Source: Pseudomonas triclosanedens (lineage in GTDB: Bacteria > Pseudomonadota > Gammaproteobacteria > Pseudomonadales > Pseudomonadaceae). From it: a DNA stretch of 64,000 bases. The position numbers were made by a program, and so were the translations under genes. Positions 46,526 through 55,599 of the stretch are shown here, in pieces; within the stretch, counting starts at the first letter, position 1, and every line of letters starts with the position of its first letter. The stretch is taken from assembly GCF_026686735.1 (NCBI RefSeq), contig NZ_CP113432.1, positions 4,515,001 through 4,579,000 of the forward strand, given 5' to 3'. A model generated the notes under the pieces. That model did not search any database. It worked only from the letters and a program-made list of their open reading frames with translations, and was not told the DNA's origin.

Positions 46526-47251
46526 CTAGGAATCAGAGCGCCGGGTGAACGGCATCAGTGCCTGATGCGCCGGGCTCTGCTGGTCCAGTGGCTGCTGGCA
46601 CTTGGAGCCCAGGTAGCGTTCGCTGAACACATCCAGATAGGCATCCAGCGCATCGCCGGCGCGGCGGTCGCCTGCCAGCCCCAGGCACAGCGCTGCGACT
46701 TCCGCGGTGCACAGATGCTCGTCGAACTTGGAACGGCGCAGGCGATAGCGCGACAGTGCATCCGGCGTGATGCTCAGCACCGGGAAACGGTCCAGGTACG
46801 GGCTCTTGCGGAACATCTTGCGCGCCTCGTTCCAGGTCGCATCCAGCAGGATGAACAGCGGCCGCCTGCCCGCCTCGGGCAGCACCTCGGTGACTACCCG
46901 CTCCGGCTGCACGAACTCGCCGGGAAACACCACATACGGCTGCCACTGCGGATCATCGAGCAGCGCCAGCAGGGCCGGGTCGACCTCGATGCGCGACCAT
47001 CCAAAGGCCCAGGTATCGGGAACCGTTTCGGCGATCAACCAGCCGGTATTGCTGGGTTTGAGCGGCTCGGTGTCGAACATCACCAGGCACATCCCAGCAT
47101 TGGCCTCTACCTGCGGGCGCAGGCCGCACATGCAGTAGTTCGGCCGCAAGCGGCAGCCTGGGCAACGCGGCGAGCGCGAACCACGGGCCACGAACGGCTT
47201 GACGCAACGGGCAAGCCGTTCGTCGCGAAGACGGGCAACGGCGTGGCTCAT
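46526..47251 (-). CDS. tapT: tRNA-uridine aminocarboxypropyltransferase (DTW domain)
   Basis: The 241-aa protein has an N-terminal zinc-binding region (CPGCRLRPNYCMC, preceded by CVKPF) and the DTW hallmark as LLDATWNEARKMF. The SPOUT-like fold transfers the aminocarboxypropyl group of SAM to U47 in tRNA (acp3U). The start at 47251 (MSHAVARLRDERL) is chosen because homologous length begins there. The name follows E. coli TapT (YfiP). Confidence 0.9.
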   Translation of the reverse strand: MSHAVARLRDERLARCVKPFVARGSRSPRCPGCRLRPNYCMCGLRPQVEANAGMCLVMFDTEPLKPSNTGWLIAETVPDTWAFGWSRIEVDPALLALLDDPQWQPYVVFPGEFVQPERVVTEVLPEAGRRPLFILLDATWNEARKMFRKSPYLDRFPVLSITPDALSRYRLRRSKFDEHLCTAEVAALCLGLAGDRRAGDALDAYLDVFSERYLGSKCQQPLDQQSPAHQALMPFTRRSDS

Positions 47252-47498
47252 GAGTGCGCCTCCAGGAAGCGAACAGGCGATCGGAACATCGGGGACTCGG
47301 ACAGCAGAAGGGGAGCGGATTGCTGATTGTAACAGAGCTGCTACGCCGCTCCGCCGCAAGGCGCGCGCAGCGCGTCGTCACTGCGACAATAGATTCTCGG
47401 CACGGGAGCGCTTTTCAGGGACAATGGCGGGCTGGAACAACCGGCGAACCCCAGCAGGTCCGTACGGTCGATATCGGCAACATTGTCAGGAGATGCCC

Positions 47499-47906
47499 AT
47501 GCTGCGCCTCACCGCCCTCGCCCTCTGCCTCGCCCTTCCCGCAGCGCACGCCGCTTCGCTCAAGAACTACGAACTGTCCCAGATGCTGGACAAGGTCGCC
47601 AAGGAAAGCAGCGAAGGCACTCCGCGCGCGATCAATGAGGACATCCTCGACCAGGGCTACACCGTCGATGGCAATCAACTGATCAACCACCTCAGCGTCC
47701 GCGCCAGCCACGCCGAGCGCATGCGCGCCAATCCGGACAGCGTACGCAGCCAGTTGGGCGACAGCGTCTGCAGCAACACCGGCTACCGCCAGTTGCTGGC
47801 CAAGGGCGCGATCCTCACTTACAGCTTCACCGAGTACAAGACCAACGCCCCGGTAGCCACCGAGCGCTTCGACGCCGGCAGTTGCAAGATCAAGCCGCAG
47901 AAGTAA
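47499..47906 (+). CDS. Small periplasmic protein, PA3611-like
   Basis: The 135-aa protein has a signal peptide (MLRLTALALCLALPAAHA), and the mature part begins ASLKNYELSQMLDKVAKESS. It carries two cysteines (VCSNTGY and GSCKIKP) likely to form a disulfide. The ATG at 47499 is preferred: AGGAG ends at 47492, so an in-frame ATG at 47493 is too close. It resembles the quorum-regulated P. aeruginosa protein PA3611, whose function is unknown. DUF3820 follows 11 bp downstream. Confidence 0.82.
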   Translation: MLRLTALALCLALPAAHAASLKNYELSQMLDKVAKESSEGTPRAINEDILDQGYTVDGNQLINHLSVRASHAERMRANPDSVRSQLGDSVCSNTGYRQLLAKGAILTYSFTEYKTNAPVATERFDAGSCKIKPQK

Positions 47907-47917
47907 CTCCCCTCCAC

Positions 47918-48133
47918 ATGCTCGACAAACTGCAGTTGCTGAAGATCGCACGCACCCCGATGCCCTTCGGCAAATACCAGGGGCGCATGCTGGTGGACCT
48001 GCCGGAAGAATACCTGCTGTGGTTCCACCGCAAGGGCGAGTTTCCCAAGGGTGAGTTGGGCCAACTGATGCAATTGACCCTCGAGCTCAAGATCGACGGC
48101 CTCGACGGCCTGATCAAACCGCTGAAACGCTGA
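47918..48133 (+). CDS. DUF3820 family protein
   Basis: The 71-aa protein is basic and has the DUF3820 core MPFGKYQGRMLVDLPEEYLL and WFHRKGEFPKGELGQLM. The GKY/H.G..l.dlP pattern also occurs in the C-terminal part of some exonuclease X-like proteins, so nucleic-acid contact is possible. Some members are annotated as quorum-regulated virulence factors. It probably shares a transcript with the PA3611-like gene. Confidence 0.85.
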   Translation: MLDKLQLLKIARTPMPFGKYQGRMLVDLPEEYLLWFHRKGEFPKGELGQLMQLTLELKIDGLDGLIKPLKR

Positions 48134-48135
48134 CA

Positions 48136-48163
48136 CCGGGCAACCGCGCAGACGGTTGCCCGG
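48136..48163. terminator. Strong hairpin between DUF3820 and the phosphoketolase-like gene
   Basis: An 11-bp perfect stem (CCGGGCAACCG) has a six-base loop. It lies between convergent genes but has no U-tract. Confidence 0.5.
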
Positions 48164-48169
48164 ATCGCT

Positions 48170-50575
48170 TCAGCGCAGCAACGCCGGATCGCCCTTGCCC
48201 GCCACCGCAGCCGCTTCGTCGGGCGTCAGAAGCGCGGTACGCGGTACATCCATCAGCCGTGCACAGGCAGCCAGCACATTGGCCCAGCTTGCGCGGTTGG
48301 CGAACAGCATGCCGGCTTCGTCGAGCGTTCCGCCCTGGTTGCGATATCCCAGAACCGAAGTTTTCAAGGCATCCGGCAGGATCGGCCAGAGATGCCCGCG
48401 GACTACTTCCGGGCGCATGTGCGTCAACAGCACGCGCCGCTCGCAATGATCCGGGAACAGCCTGGCGGTCAGCGCCTCGTCAGCCACCACCTGCAACTCC
48501 CAATTGTCGCGCGGCGCACGGAAGCGGCCGGGCTCCTGCAGATACACCAGACGGTACGGATAGCCCGCTTCCTCCAGGCGTATTGCCGCCCGCCGCATCT
48601 CCGCCAGTTGATAGCTGCCGTTGGCGATCAGCAACAACGGATCGCTACCCGGGTGCTCTTCCAGCACTAGCGCACCCTCGCGGGCCAACTGCTCGGCCTG
48701 GGCCTGACTGAACTCCGATGGCCGCTCGCGCTTGGGCACCACCATGCAGGTCAACTGACCGCGGCTACGATAGATCTCCGGAAGCAGTGCCAGCACACTA
48801 TTATGGTCGGCGGGGAATACCACCCGGACCATGTCGCTCATCTCCCCGAGTAACGCTTCGCAGAACGTCGTGTCCTGGTGCGACTGTTGGTTCTTGCCAT
48901 TCTCCCACGTGTGTGAGGTCGCCACGAGGGGCCAGCCGAGCCAGCCGGCGGGGCGACCGATTTCCTTCTGCTGGCGGGCGAAGATGATCGTCTGGCGCAC
49001 CGCGCCCAGCATCTTCACGCAGAACGCCTCGTAACTCGCCACAAGGTTGAGACCGCCCTGGTTGGCCAGGCAGGCAGAAACCACGGCCTCCTCGTTGAGG
49101 GCGGTGATGACTCGGCCATCCACGGCTTCCAACTCGCTCTCCGGCTCGGCGACGCGATGCTTGAGCGCCTTGAGCACGCCACCCAGGCGATTGCTGGCAA
49201 GCTCATCCGGGTTACCCACCCGTGCGCGCAAGTCGGGGTTCGCCGCGCACAGGTCGACGTAAAAGCGGTCCAGCGCCGCCATTGGCGAGCACAGGTCGCT
49301 GCGATAGTGCAATTCGGGGATCGAAGGCTCGATGGGGCGACGCACTGCCAGCGGGTTATCGCGCTCCAGAACACGTCCGTTGCGGGACGCACCGATTAGA
49401 GCGCAGGCCTGCGCCAGCTCCTGCGGGTCGACCCAGAGCGGAGCGGCGTGCTGGTTGAACAGCTCGCGCGCCACGGAATCACTGCTCGGATTCCCCGGCA
49501 ACGGCAGGTTATGCGCGGCATTGCTGCCGGCGCCATAGAAGCCGTAACCCTTGACCGTCTCGGCGATGCCGTAGGGAATCGGCAACGGATAGCTGAGAAT
49601 CCCCCGCCCCAGTTCCTCTATCCGATGCTGCAGGCGCTCCTCCATTTCCCACAGTGTGCAGACGAATGCAGCCGGATCCCGGCCGTCGAAGCTGATCGGA
49701 TCAAATCCGCAGCGGCGCAGATGCTGCTTGAACCCCTCCAGGCCTTCATGAGTGCCAAGATCGGTGCGTTGCTCGATACGCCGGCCATTGGCAATCATCA
49801 CCGGCAGGGCCGTGCCACAGTCCTCGGCCCGCCACCAGCGCGGAATCCAGTCACTGCCGCGTTGTTCCTCGGCAGCGCCGTCGGACAGGAACGCCACCAG
49901 CGTCTCGCCAGGAAGCGGCATGTGCGCGTACATCAACTCTGCGAACCCGAGATAGCCGCCTTCGGCAATGCCACCGGCGGTATGCGGATTGACATGGCTA
50001 CCCAGCGGCGCGGCGACCGTGCCGTCCGCGGCCTGGACATAGCTGTAGAAATCCCGAACCAGACGATTGAGCCCTTCCTCGCCCTGCTCGTACGCAGCAG
50101 ACTGCTCTGGATGAAGGTTTCCGGTCAGCACGTTCAGCGCATCGATCGCCGCCACGCAGTGCCCCTGCCCCATCAGCCAGCCACGGGTCTTGCCACTGAG
50201 CGCATTGAGCGCAAGGTAGCCCGCATAGGCCGGCACCATGTTCAATGCACCGCCAGTGTGGCCTTCCGGAATGGTCTTGAAGTCGTCGCTCTGCAGGGGC
50301 GAACCGTCCAGACGCACACGCCGGGCATAAGTCATGTGCGCCACCAGCCAGAGGCCGGCGCAGGTCAGCCGGTCGAGGGCGATGAACATCCGGTAGACGC
50401 TGTCCAGATCCGGCTGCAAACCGTACTGGACTAATTGGTGAGCGACGCGAAAGACCGCCGCCTGGGTCTGCGGGCTATGCTGAAGCGGACCTCGGCCACG
50501 CAGCCACTGGGCGTACGCCGGTTCTGCGGCCGCGTGAGCGGCGAGTTCTTCCGGGCTGGGCAGGATCTGGGGCAT
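48170..50575 (-). CDS. Phosphoketolase-family thiamine-diphosphate enzyme, divergent subtype
   Basis: The 801-aa protein has the domain order of phosphoketolases (Xfp N-terminal, TPP pyrimidine-binding, C-terminal). Family-like blocks include EGHTGGALNMVPAYAGYLAL, FLSDGAAEEQRGSDWIPRWW, EGYG-like KGYGFYGAGSNAAHNLPLP and SHTWENGKNQQSHQDTTFCE. Key motifs differ from classical enzymes, which have GHWGTTPG and GDGEAETG, so the activity may differ. Some databases name such proteins xylulose 5-phosphate 3-epimerase. Classical substrates would be xylulose-5-P or fructose-6-P. It is divergent from the beta-CASP gene. Confidence 0.85.
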   Translation of the reverse strand: MPQILPSPEELAAHAAAEPAYAQWLRGRGPLQHSPQTQAAVFRVAHQLVQYGLQPDLDSVYRMFIALDRLTCAGLWLVAHMTYARRVRLDGSPLQSDDFKTIPEGHTGGALNMVPAYAGYLALNALSGKTRGWLMGQGHCVAAIDALNVLTGNLHPEQSAAYEQGEEGLNRLVRDFYSYVQAADGTVAAPLGSHVNPHTAGGIAEGGYLGFAELMYAHMPLPGETLVAFLSDGAAEEQRGSDWIPRWWRAEDCGTALPVMIANGRRIEQRTDLGTHEGLEGFKQHLRRCGFDPISFDGRDPAAFVCTLWEMEERLQHRIEELGRGILSYPLPIPYGIAETVKGYGFYGAGSNAAHNLPLPGNPSSDSVARELFNQHAAPLWVDPQELAQACALIGASRNGRVLERDNPLAVRRPIEPSIPELHYRSDLCSPMAALDRFYVDLCAANPDLRARVGNPDELASNRLGGVLKALKHRVAEPESELEAVDGRVITALNEEAVVSACLANQGGLNLVASYEAFCVKMLGAVRQTIIFARQQKEIGRPAGWLGWPLVATSHTWENGKNQQSHQDTTFCEALLGEMSDMVRVVFPADHNSVLALLPEIYRSRGQLTCMVVPKRERPSEFSQAQAEQLAREGALVLEEHPGSDPLLLIANGSYQLAEMRRAAIRLEEAGYPYRLVYLQEPGRFRAPRDNWELQVVADEALTARLFPDHCERRVLLTHMRPEVVRGHLWPILPDALKTSVLGYRNQGGTLDEAGMLFANRASWANVLAACARLMDVPRTALLTPDEAAAVAGKGDPALLR

Positions 50576-50698
50576 CGTCGGCTCTCCGTTGGGTACAAGG
50601 CAAGTCTAGGCGCCCAGCCCGGACCGTCGCTGACTTGTATCAAGGCCACCCGGACGGGAGTACGCGAGGCTGAATCATTAGCGGATATTGGAGGCATC

Positions 50699-52120
50699 AT
50701 GGCCCTGCTCACTTTCATTGGCGCGATCCAGGAGGTCACCGGCTCCTGTTACCTGCTGGAAACCCGCGACGGCATGCGCGTGCTGCTCGAATGCGGAATG
50801 CGCCAGGGGCGCAGCGCGAGCAAAGGCACTCGCGATAATGAGGCCAGCAATGCGGCGCCCTTCCCGTTCGACCCGAAACAACTCGATGCCGTGGTCATTT
50901 CCCACGCGCACCTGGACCACAGCGGCTTGCTGCCCCGCCTGGCGAAGGAGGGCTATTCCGGACCGATCTATGCCACTGAATCCTGTTGCGACCTGCTTGA
51001 ACTGATGCTGATGGACTCGGCGCATATTCAGGAGAAGGACGCCGAGTGGGAGAACAAGTGGCGAGCGCGGCTCAACCGCCCGCCGGTCAAGCCGCTCTAT
51101 ACCCTGGAAGATGCCTCCCGCGCCCTGAATCTGCGGCGCCGAGTCAGCTACGGCAGCACCGTGGAAGTCGCCCGCGGCATCCGCGTCACCTTCCACAACG
51201 CCGGGCACATCCTGGGCTCGGCCATCGTCGAAATCGAGATTCACGAATTCGGCCTCACACGCCGCCTGGTGTTCTCCGGCGATCTCGGCAGTACCTGCTC
51301 CCCGCTGATGCGCACACCAACACCGCTGAACCGGGCCGATGTGGTCCTGCTGGAGTCCACCTACGGCGACCGCGATCACCGCGATGGCAACGAAACACTG
51401 CTGGAGCTGGCGGGAATCCTCGAACAGGCACAGCGCGACGGAGGCAACGTACTCATCCCCTCCTTCGCCGTCGGTCGTACCCAGGACCTGCTCTACTACC
51501 TCGGGCGTTTCTACCAGGAGGGTCGACTGCCGCAGAAGATGGTCTACCTCGACAGCCCGATGGCCGCCCAGGCGAACAACATCTACCTGCGCCACGCCAA
51601 TGAGTTCGCCGACGCCGACCGCGAATACATCCGCGGCACGGGCACAACGCGTCTGGACGAATGGCTGCCGATACTGCGCACCACCCAGAGCGTCGACGAA
51701 TCGATGGCGCTCAACCGTATCCAGAGCGGCGCGATCATCATCGCCGGAAGTGGCATGTGTACTGGAGGGCGGATAGTCCACCACCTCAAGCACAACCTCT
51801 GGCGCGAGGAATGCCATATCGTCTTCCCCGGCTTCCAGGCCAAAGGTACGCTGGGCCGCGCCATTGTCGACGGTGCAGAAACCGTGCGGATCCTGCGGCA
51901 GCGCATCAGCGTCCGGGCAAAAATCCACACCCTGGGCGGGTTCTCCGCTCACGCGGGACAATCGCAATTAATTCAGTGGGTTGGCCACTTCGAACACAAA
52001 CCCGAGCTATACCTGATACATGGCGAACGAGAGAAAATGGACGCCCTGCAGAAGGCGCTCGGCGATCGCCTTGGCTGGAACGCGAACATACCGGAGCCGG
52101 GGGACCGGATAGCGATCTGA
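50699..52120 (+). CDS. MBL-fold beta-CASP nuclease (CPSF-like)
   Basis: The 473-aa protein has a metallo-beta-lactamase core with SHAHLDHSGLLPRL (HxHxDH) and FHNAGHILGSA, LVFSGDLG and ESTYGDRDH. An inserted beta-CASP domain follows, with SGMCTGGRIVHHL and late FSAHAGQ. This is the layout of CPSF-73-like RNases, so RNA cleavage in the cytoplasm is expected, though the bacterial group is little studied. The ATG at 50699 has GGAGG upstream. It is divergent from the phosphoketolase-like gene and followed by the LOG-family gene. Confidence 0.9.
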   Translation: MALLTFIGAIQEVTGSCYLLETRDGMRVLLECGMRQGRSASKGTRDNEASNAAPFPFDPKQLDAVVISHAHLDHSGLLPRLAKEGYSGPIYATESCCDLLELMLMDSAHIQEKDAEWENKWRARLNRPPVKPLYTLEDASRALNLRRRVSYGSTVEVARGIRVTFHNAGHILGSAIVEIEIHEFGLTRRLVFSGDLGSTCSPLMRTPTPLNRADVVLLESTYGDRDHRDGNETLLELAGILEQAQRDGGNVLIPSFAVGRTQDLLYYLGRFYQEGRLPQKMVYLDSPMAAQANNIYLRHANEFADADREYIRGTGTTRLDEWLPILRTTQSVDESMALNRIQSGAIIIAGSGMCTGGRIVHHLKHNLWREECHIVFPGFQAKGTLGRAIVDGAETVRILRQRISVRAKIHTLGGFSAHAGQSQLIQWVGHFEHKPELYLIHGEREKMDALQKALGDRLGWNANIPEPGDRIAI

Positions 52121-52280
52121 AACATGGCTTGCCGGACTGCCACATCCCACTTGCCAGACTGCCAGCCCTCCCGCATGGGCCTGTGCATGGCGCAGCACGG
52201 CACGTGCCTCGGCGACACCGTGCACGCCTGGCCCTGGCACATGCACAAGCCACAGGGGTTGATGAACAAGGAGTATCAAC

Positions 52281-53354
52281 ATGCCCTATGAGCCCGACGA
52301 TTATCTCTCCAGACACTTCCAGACCAGCGGCACTGACCTGGCGCAGAAAATAGAAGAGCTCGCCGCCCTCGCCGCTCCTGGCGGCAGTCCGAACCTGCCG
52401 CTCTACCGCGAAATGCTCACCACCGTTGCACGCATGGCCCAGGCCGACCGCAATCGCTGGGACGCCAAGATCATGCTGCAAACCTTGCGGGAGATGGAGC
52501 ACGCCTTCAGCACCCTGGAACAGTTCAAGCGCCGACGCAAAGTCACGGTATTCGGATCGGCACGGACCCCGGCGGACCATCCGGTCTACGCCCTCGCCCG
52601 CCAGCTAGGCCAGACGTTGGCACGCTACGACCTGATGGTCATCACTGGCGCAGGCGGAGGCATCATGACCGCGGCTCACGAAGGAGCAGGGCTGGAAAAC
52701 AGCCTGGGATTCAACATCACGCTGCCCTTCGAGCAGCACGCCAACCGCATCGTCGACGGAACGAGCAACCTGCTGTCGTTCCACTTCTTCTTCCTGCGCA
52801 AACTGTTCTTCGTGAAGGAGGCCGACGCCCTGGTGCTCTGCCCTGGCGGCTTCGGCACGCTGGACGAAGCACTGGAGGTGCTGACCCTGATCCAGACAGG
52901 CAAGAGTCCGTTGGTCCCGGTGGTACTGCTCGACCAGCCTGGCGGGCACTATTGGGATCATGCGCTTGAGTTCATCAAGGAACAGCTCCAGGACAATGGT
53001 TACATCCTGCCCAGCGACATGAACCTGATGAAGCTCGTGCACTCGGCGGAAGATGCAGCAGATGAGATTGCGCACTTCTATAGCAACTTCCACTCCAGCC
53101 GCTGGCTGAAGGACCGCTTCGTGATTCGCCTGAATCACCCACTGAGTCAGCATGCCCTGAAGTTGCTGGAAAAGGAGTTCGGTAACCTTTGCGTGACTGA
53201 CGGTTTCCACCAGCAACCCTATAGCGAGTCGGAACTGGATGAGCCGGAGTTCGCTCACCTCACTCGCCTGGCTTTCGCCTTCAACGGCCGTGACCAGGGG
53301 CGTCTGCGCGAGTTGCTGAACTACATCAACCAGCCAGAAAACTGGGAACGCTGA
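52281..53354 (+). CDS. LOG-family (lysine decarboxylase-like) protein, long form
   Basis: The 357-aa protein has a central LOG domain with GSARTPADHPVYALARQLG, GAGGGIMTAAHEGA and the signature PGGFGTLDEALEVLTL. This fold includes nucleoside-5'-monophosphate phosphoribohydrolases, with PGGxGTxxE at the active site. About 90 N-terminal and 120 C-terminal extra residues set it apart from short LOG and from PpnN. Substrate unknown. AAGGAG precedes the ATG. It is separated from the beta-CASP gene by 160 bp containing a 15-bp direct repeat. Confidence 0.88.
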   Translation: MPYEPDDYLSRHFQTSGTDLAQKIEELAALAAPGGSPNLPLYREMLTTVARMAQADRNRWDAKIMLQTLREMEHAFSTLEQFKRRRKVTVFGSARTPADHPVYALARQLGQTLARYDLMVITGAGGGIMTAAHEGAGLENSLGFNITLPFEQHANRIVDGTSNLLSFHFFFLRKLFFVKEADALVLCPGGFGTLDEALEVLTLIQTGKSPLVPVVLLDQPGGHYWDHALEFIKEQLQDNGYILPSDMNLMKLVHSAEDAADEIAHFYSNFHSSRWLKDRFVIRLNHPLSQHALKLLEKEFGNLCVTDGFHQQPYSESELDEPEFAHLTRLAFAFNGRDQGRLRELLNYINQPENWER

Positions 53355-53366
53355 GCCTGAAACGAA

Positions 53367-53391
53367 CAAGGCACCCTTGTGGGGTGCCTTG
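53367..53391. terminator. Hairpin between convergent LOG-family gene and recX
   Basis: CAAGGCACCC pairs with GGGTGCCTTG around a five-base loop. T-tracts are weak on both sides. Confidence 0.6.
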
Positions 53392-53393
53392 CT

Positions 53394-53858
53394 TCAATCC
53401 TCTGCGTGTCGACCGCTTAACAATCTGCTGATCGACTCCATCGAGTAACCTCGATAGCTCAGGAACCGCCCCTGCTGGGCCCGTTCACGAGCATCCTGCG
53501 GCAGTCGCGCGAACTTGCGGCGCCAGACTTCTCGCAGATTTTCGTTCCAGTCGACATCCGACTCGGAGAGGGCCGAGTCGATCTCGCCGCGAGGCAATCC
53601 ACGCTGGGATAGCTCCTCACGAATCCGCACCGGGCCGTACCCGGCCCGCGCCCGGCTGGAGATATAGCTTTCCAGATAACGACTTTCATTGAGCAACCCC
53701 TCCTCGGCCAAACGGTCGAGGGCGGGGTCGATCAGTTCCTGTGTGGCACCACGCTGACGTAGCTTGCGCGATAGCTCAGCCCGGCCATGCTCGCGCCGAG
53801 CCAGCAGGTCCATAGCGACCCGCCGCACAGCGACGAGGTTATCGAGCTCGACCGCCAT
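53394..53858 (-). CDS. recX: Regulatory protein RecX
   Basis: The 154-aa helical-repeat protein has the family pattern [41 protein letters not shown] and [15 protein letters not shown]. It binds and caps RecA filaments, limiting strand exchange. It begins 5 bp after the recA stop and is therefore co-transcribed and SOS-induced. Length is normal. Confidence 0.95.
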   Translation of the reverse strand: MAVELDNLVAVRRVAMDLLARREHGRAELSRKLRQRGATQELIDPALDRLAEEGLLNESRYLESYISSRARAGYGPVRIREELSQRGLPRGEIDSALSESDVDWNENLREVWRRKFARLPQDARERAQQGRFLSYRGYSMESISRLLSGRHAED

Positions 53859-53863
53859 GCCTA

Positions 53864-54919
53864 TCAGTAGTCGGCTTCCGCTTCTGCTTCGGCTTCCGCC
53901 GCCGCGAGTTCAGCCTTGGTAGGAGCCGGCTGGTTGGTCAGCAGTTGCTCGCGAATGGCCTTGTCGAGGGTGTTGCAGATTTCAGTGTTCTCTTCCAGGA
54001 ACTTGGCGGCATTGGCCTTGCCCTGGCCGATCTTGTTGCCCTGATAGCTGTACCAGGCGCCCGACTTCTCGATCAGTCCCAGTTGTACACCGAGGTCGAT
54101 GATCTCGCCGGTACGGTAGATGCCACGGCCGTACATAATCTGGAACTCGGCCTGGCGGAACGGCGGGGCGACCTTGTTTTTCACAACCTTGACGCGGGTT
54201 TCGCTACCGACCACCTCGTCGCCCTCTTTCACCGCGCCGGTACGGCGGATGTCCAGGCGAACGGACGAGTAGAACTTCAGTGCGTTACCACCGGTGGTGG
54301 TTTCCGGGTTGCCGAACATCACACCGATCTTCATACGGATCTGGTTGATGAAGATAACCAGGCAGTTGGCGTTCTTGATGTTGCCGGTGATCTTGCGCAG
54401 AGCCTGCGACATCAGACGGGCCTGCAGACCAACGTGCTGATCCCCCATCTCGCCTTCGATCTCAGCCTTCGGAACCAGAGCAGCCACGGAGTCGACGATG
54501 ATCACATCCACCGCATTGGAGCGCACCAGCATGTCGGTGATTTCCAAGGCCTGTTCGCCAGTATCCGGCTGGGAGACCAGCAGGTCGTCGACGTTGACGC
54601 CCAGCTTGCCAGCGTAGTCCGGGTCCAGCGCGTGCTCAGCATCGACGAAGGCGCAGGTAGCGCCAGCCTTCTGGGCCTGGGCGATGACCGACAGGGTCAG
54701 GGTGGTCTTACCCGAGGATTCCGGGCCGTAGATTTCGACGATACGACCTTTCGGCAGGCCGCCGATGCCGAGCGCAATGTCCAGCCCCAGGGAGCCAGTG
54801 GAGATGGCCGGAATGGCCTGGCGCTCATGGTCGCCCATGCGCATGACAGCGCCTTTGCCGAATTGGCGCTCGATCTGTCCCAGGGCCGCGGCCAGGGCGC
54901 GCTTCTTGTTCTCGTCCAT
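53864..54919 (-). CDS. recA: Recombinase RecA
   Basis: The 351-aa protein has Walker [11 protein letters not shown]1/L2 loops ([40 protein letters not shown]) and an acidic C-terminal tail ([10 protein letters not shown]). It drives homologous recombination and LexA self-cleavage. The start at 54919 ([17 protein letters not shown]) is the conserved one. A perfect LexA box lies 43 bp upstream. It is followed by recX. Confidence 0.98.
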   Translation of the reverse strand: MDENKKRALAAALGQIERQFGKGAVMRMGDHERQAIPAISTGSLGLDIALGIGGLPKGRIVEIYGPESSGKTTLTLSVIAQAQKAGATCAFVDAEHALDPDYAGKLGVNVDDLLVSQPDTGEQALEITDMLVRSNAVDVIIVDSVAALVPKAEIEGEMGDQHVGLQARLMSQALRKITGNIKNANCLVIFINQIRMKIGVMFGNPETTTGGNALKFYSSVRLDIRRTGAVKEGDEVVGSETRVKVVKNKVAPPFRQAEFQIMYGRGIYRTGEIIDLGVQLGLIEKSGAWYSYQGNKIGQGKANAAKFLEENTEICNTLDKAIREQLLTNQPAPTKAELAAAEAEAEAEADY

Positions 54920-54961
54920 TGAAATCCTCGCGAAGTCAGGGGGCCGGACGGCCACGAACAA

Positions 54962-54977
54962 CTGTATAAGTAGACAG
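54962..54977. promoter_or_regulatory. LexA (SOS) box of recA
   Basis: CTGTATAAGTAGACAG fits CTGT-N8-ACAG exactly. On the minus strand it covers a possible -10 (TACTTA) placed 17 bp after TTGCCC, so LexA would block the recA promoter. Confidence 0.92.
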
Positions 54978-55004
54978 TATTATTCCACAGGGCAAGCCGC
55001 TCGC

Positions 55005-55517
55005 CTACCCCTCGATCGGATTTTCCCCGCCAGCCAGTCGCAAGACCCCTGCCAGAGCGGTCGCCACTGTCTGGCGGCGCACTGCCGCGCGATCGCCGGC
55101 ATATAGACGGCACACACTGAAGGTCTGTGAACCTTTCCTCCATGCCAACCAGACTGTCCCTACGGGCTTTTCCGCCGATCCGCCATCGGGGCCGGCAATT
55201 CCGCTCACTGCAACGGCAATATCCGCGCCGCTGCGAGGCAAGGCTCCGGCCACCATCGCCTCAACCACTTCTCGGCTCACGGCACCAACCTTGGGGAACA
55301 GCTCAGCCGGCACATCCAGTTGCCGGGTTTTCTGCTCATTCGAATAGGTGATATAGCCCGCCTCGAACCAGGCCGAGCTTCCGGAGATACGCGTGATCGC
55401 CTCGGCAATCCCGCCGCCGGTGCAGGATTCGGCGGTAGTGACACGCAGTCCGTTGGCCGCAAGCCGCGCGCCGAGCAATGCGGAGAGTTCGGTAATCGAG
55501 GAATCGGTGACGGACAC
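55005..55517 (-). CDS. pncC: Nicotinamide-nucleotide amidase (PncC/CinA C-terminal family)
   Basis: The 170-aa protein is a stand-alone CinA C-terminal domain: TTAESCTGGGIAEAITRISG, FEAGYITYSNEQK and VSGIAGPDGGSAEKPVGTVW. It deamidates NMN to NaMN in the pyridine-nucleotide salvage path. The start is GTG at 55517 with GGAG upstream. It lies just upstream of the recA promoter, an old conserved pairing that led to the competence/damage name. Confidence 0.93.
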   Translation of the reverse strand: MSVTDSSITELSALLGARLAANGLRVTTAESCTGGGIAEAITRISGSSAWFEAGYITYSNEQKTRQLDVPAELFPKVGAVSREVVEAMVAGALPRSGADIAVAVSGIAGPDGGSAEKPVGTVWLAWRKGSQTFSVCRLYAGDRAAVRRQTVATALAGVLRLAGGENPIEG

Positions 55518-55599
55518 AATGTGCTCCGGGGTTAAAGAAGGCCAGGCCGATACCGTACACTAGGCGCTTTTGCATGTTGAAGCCGGACAGCCAGAAGCC

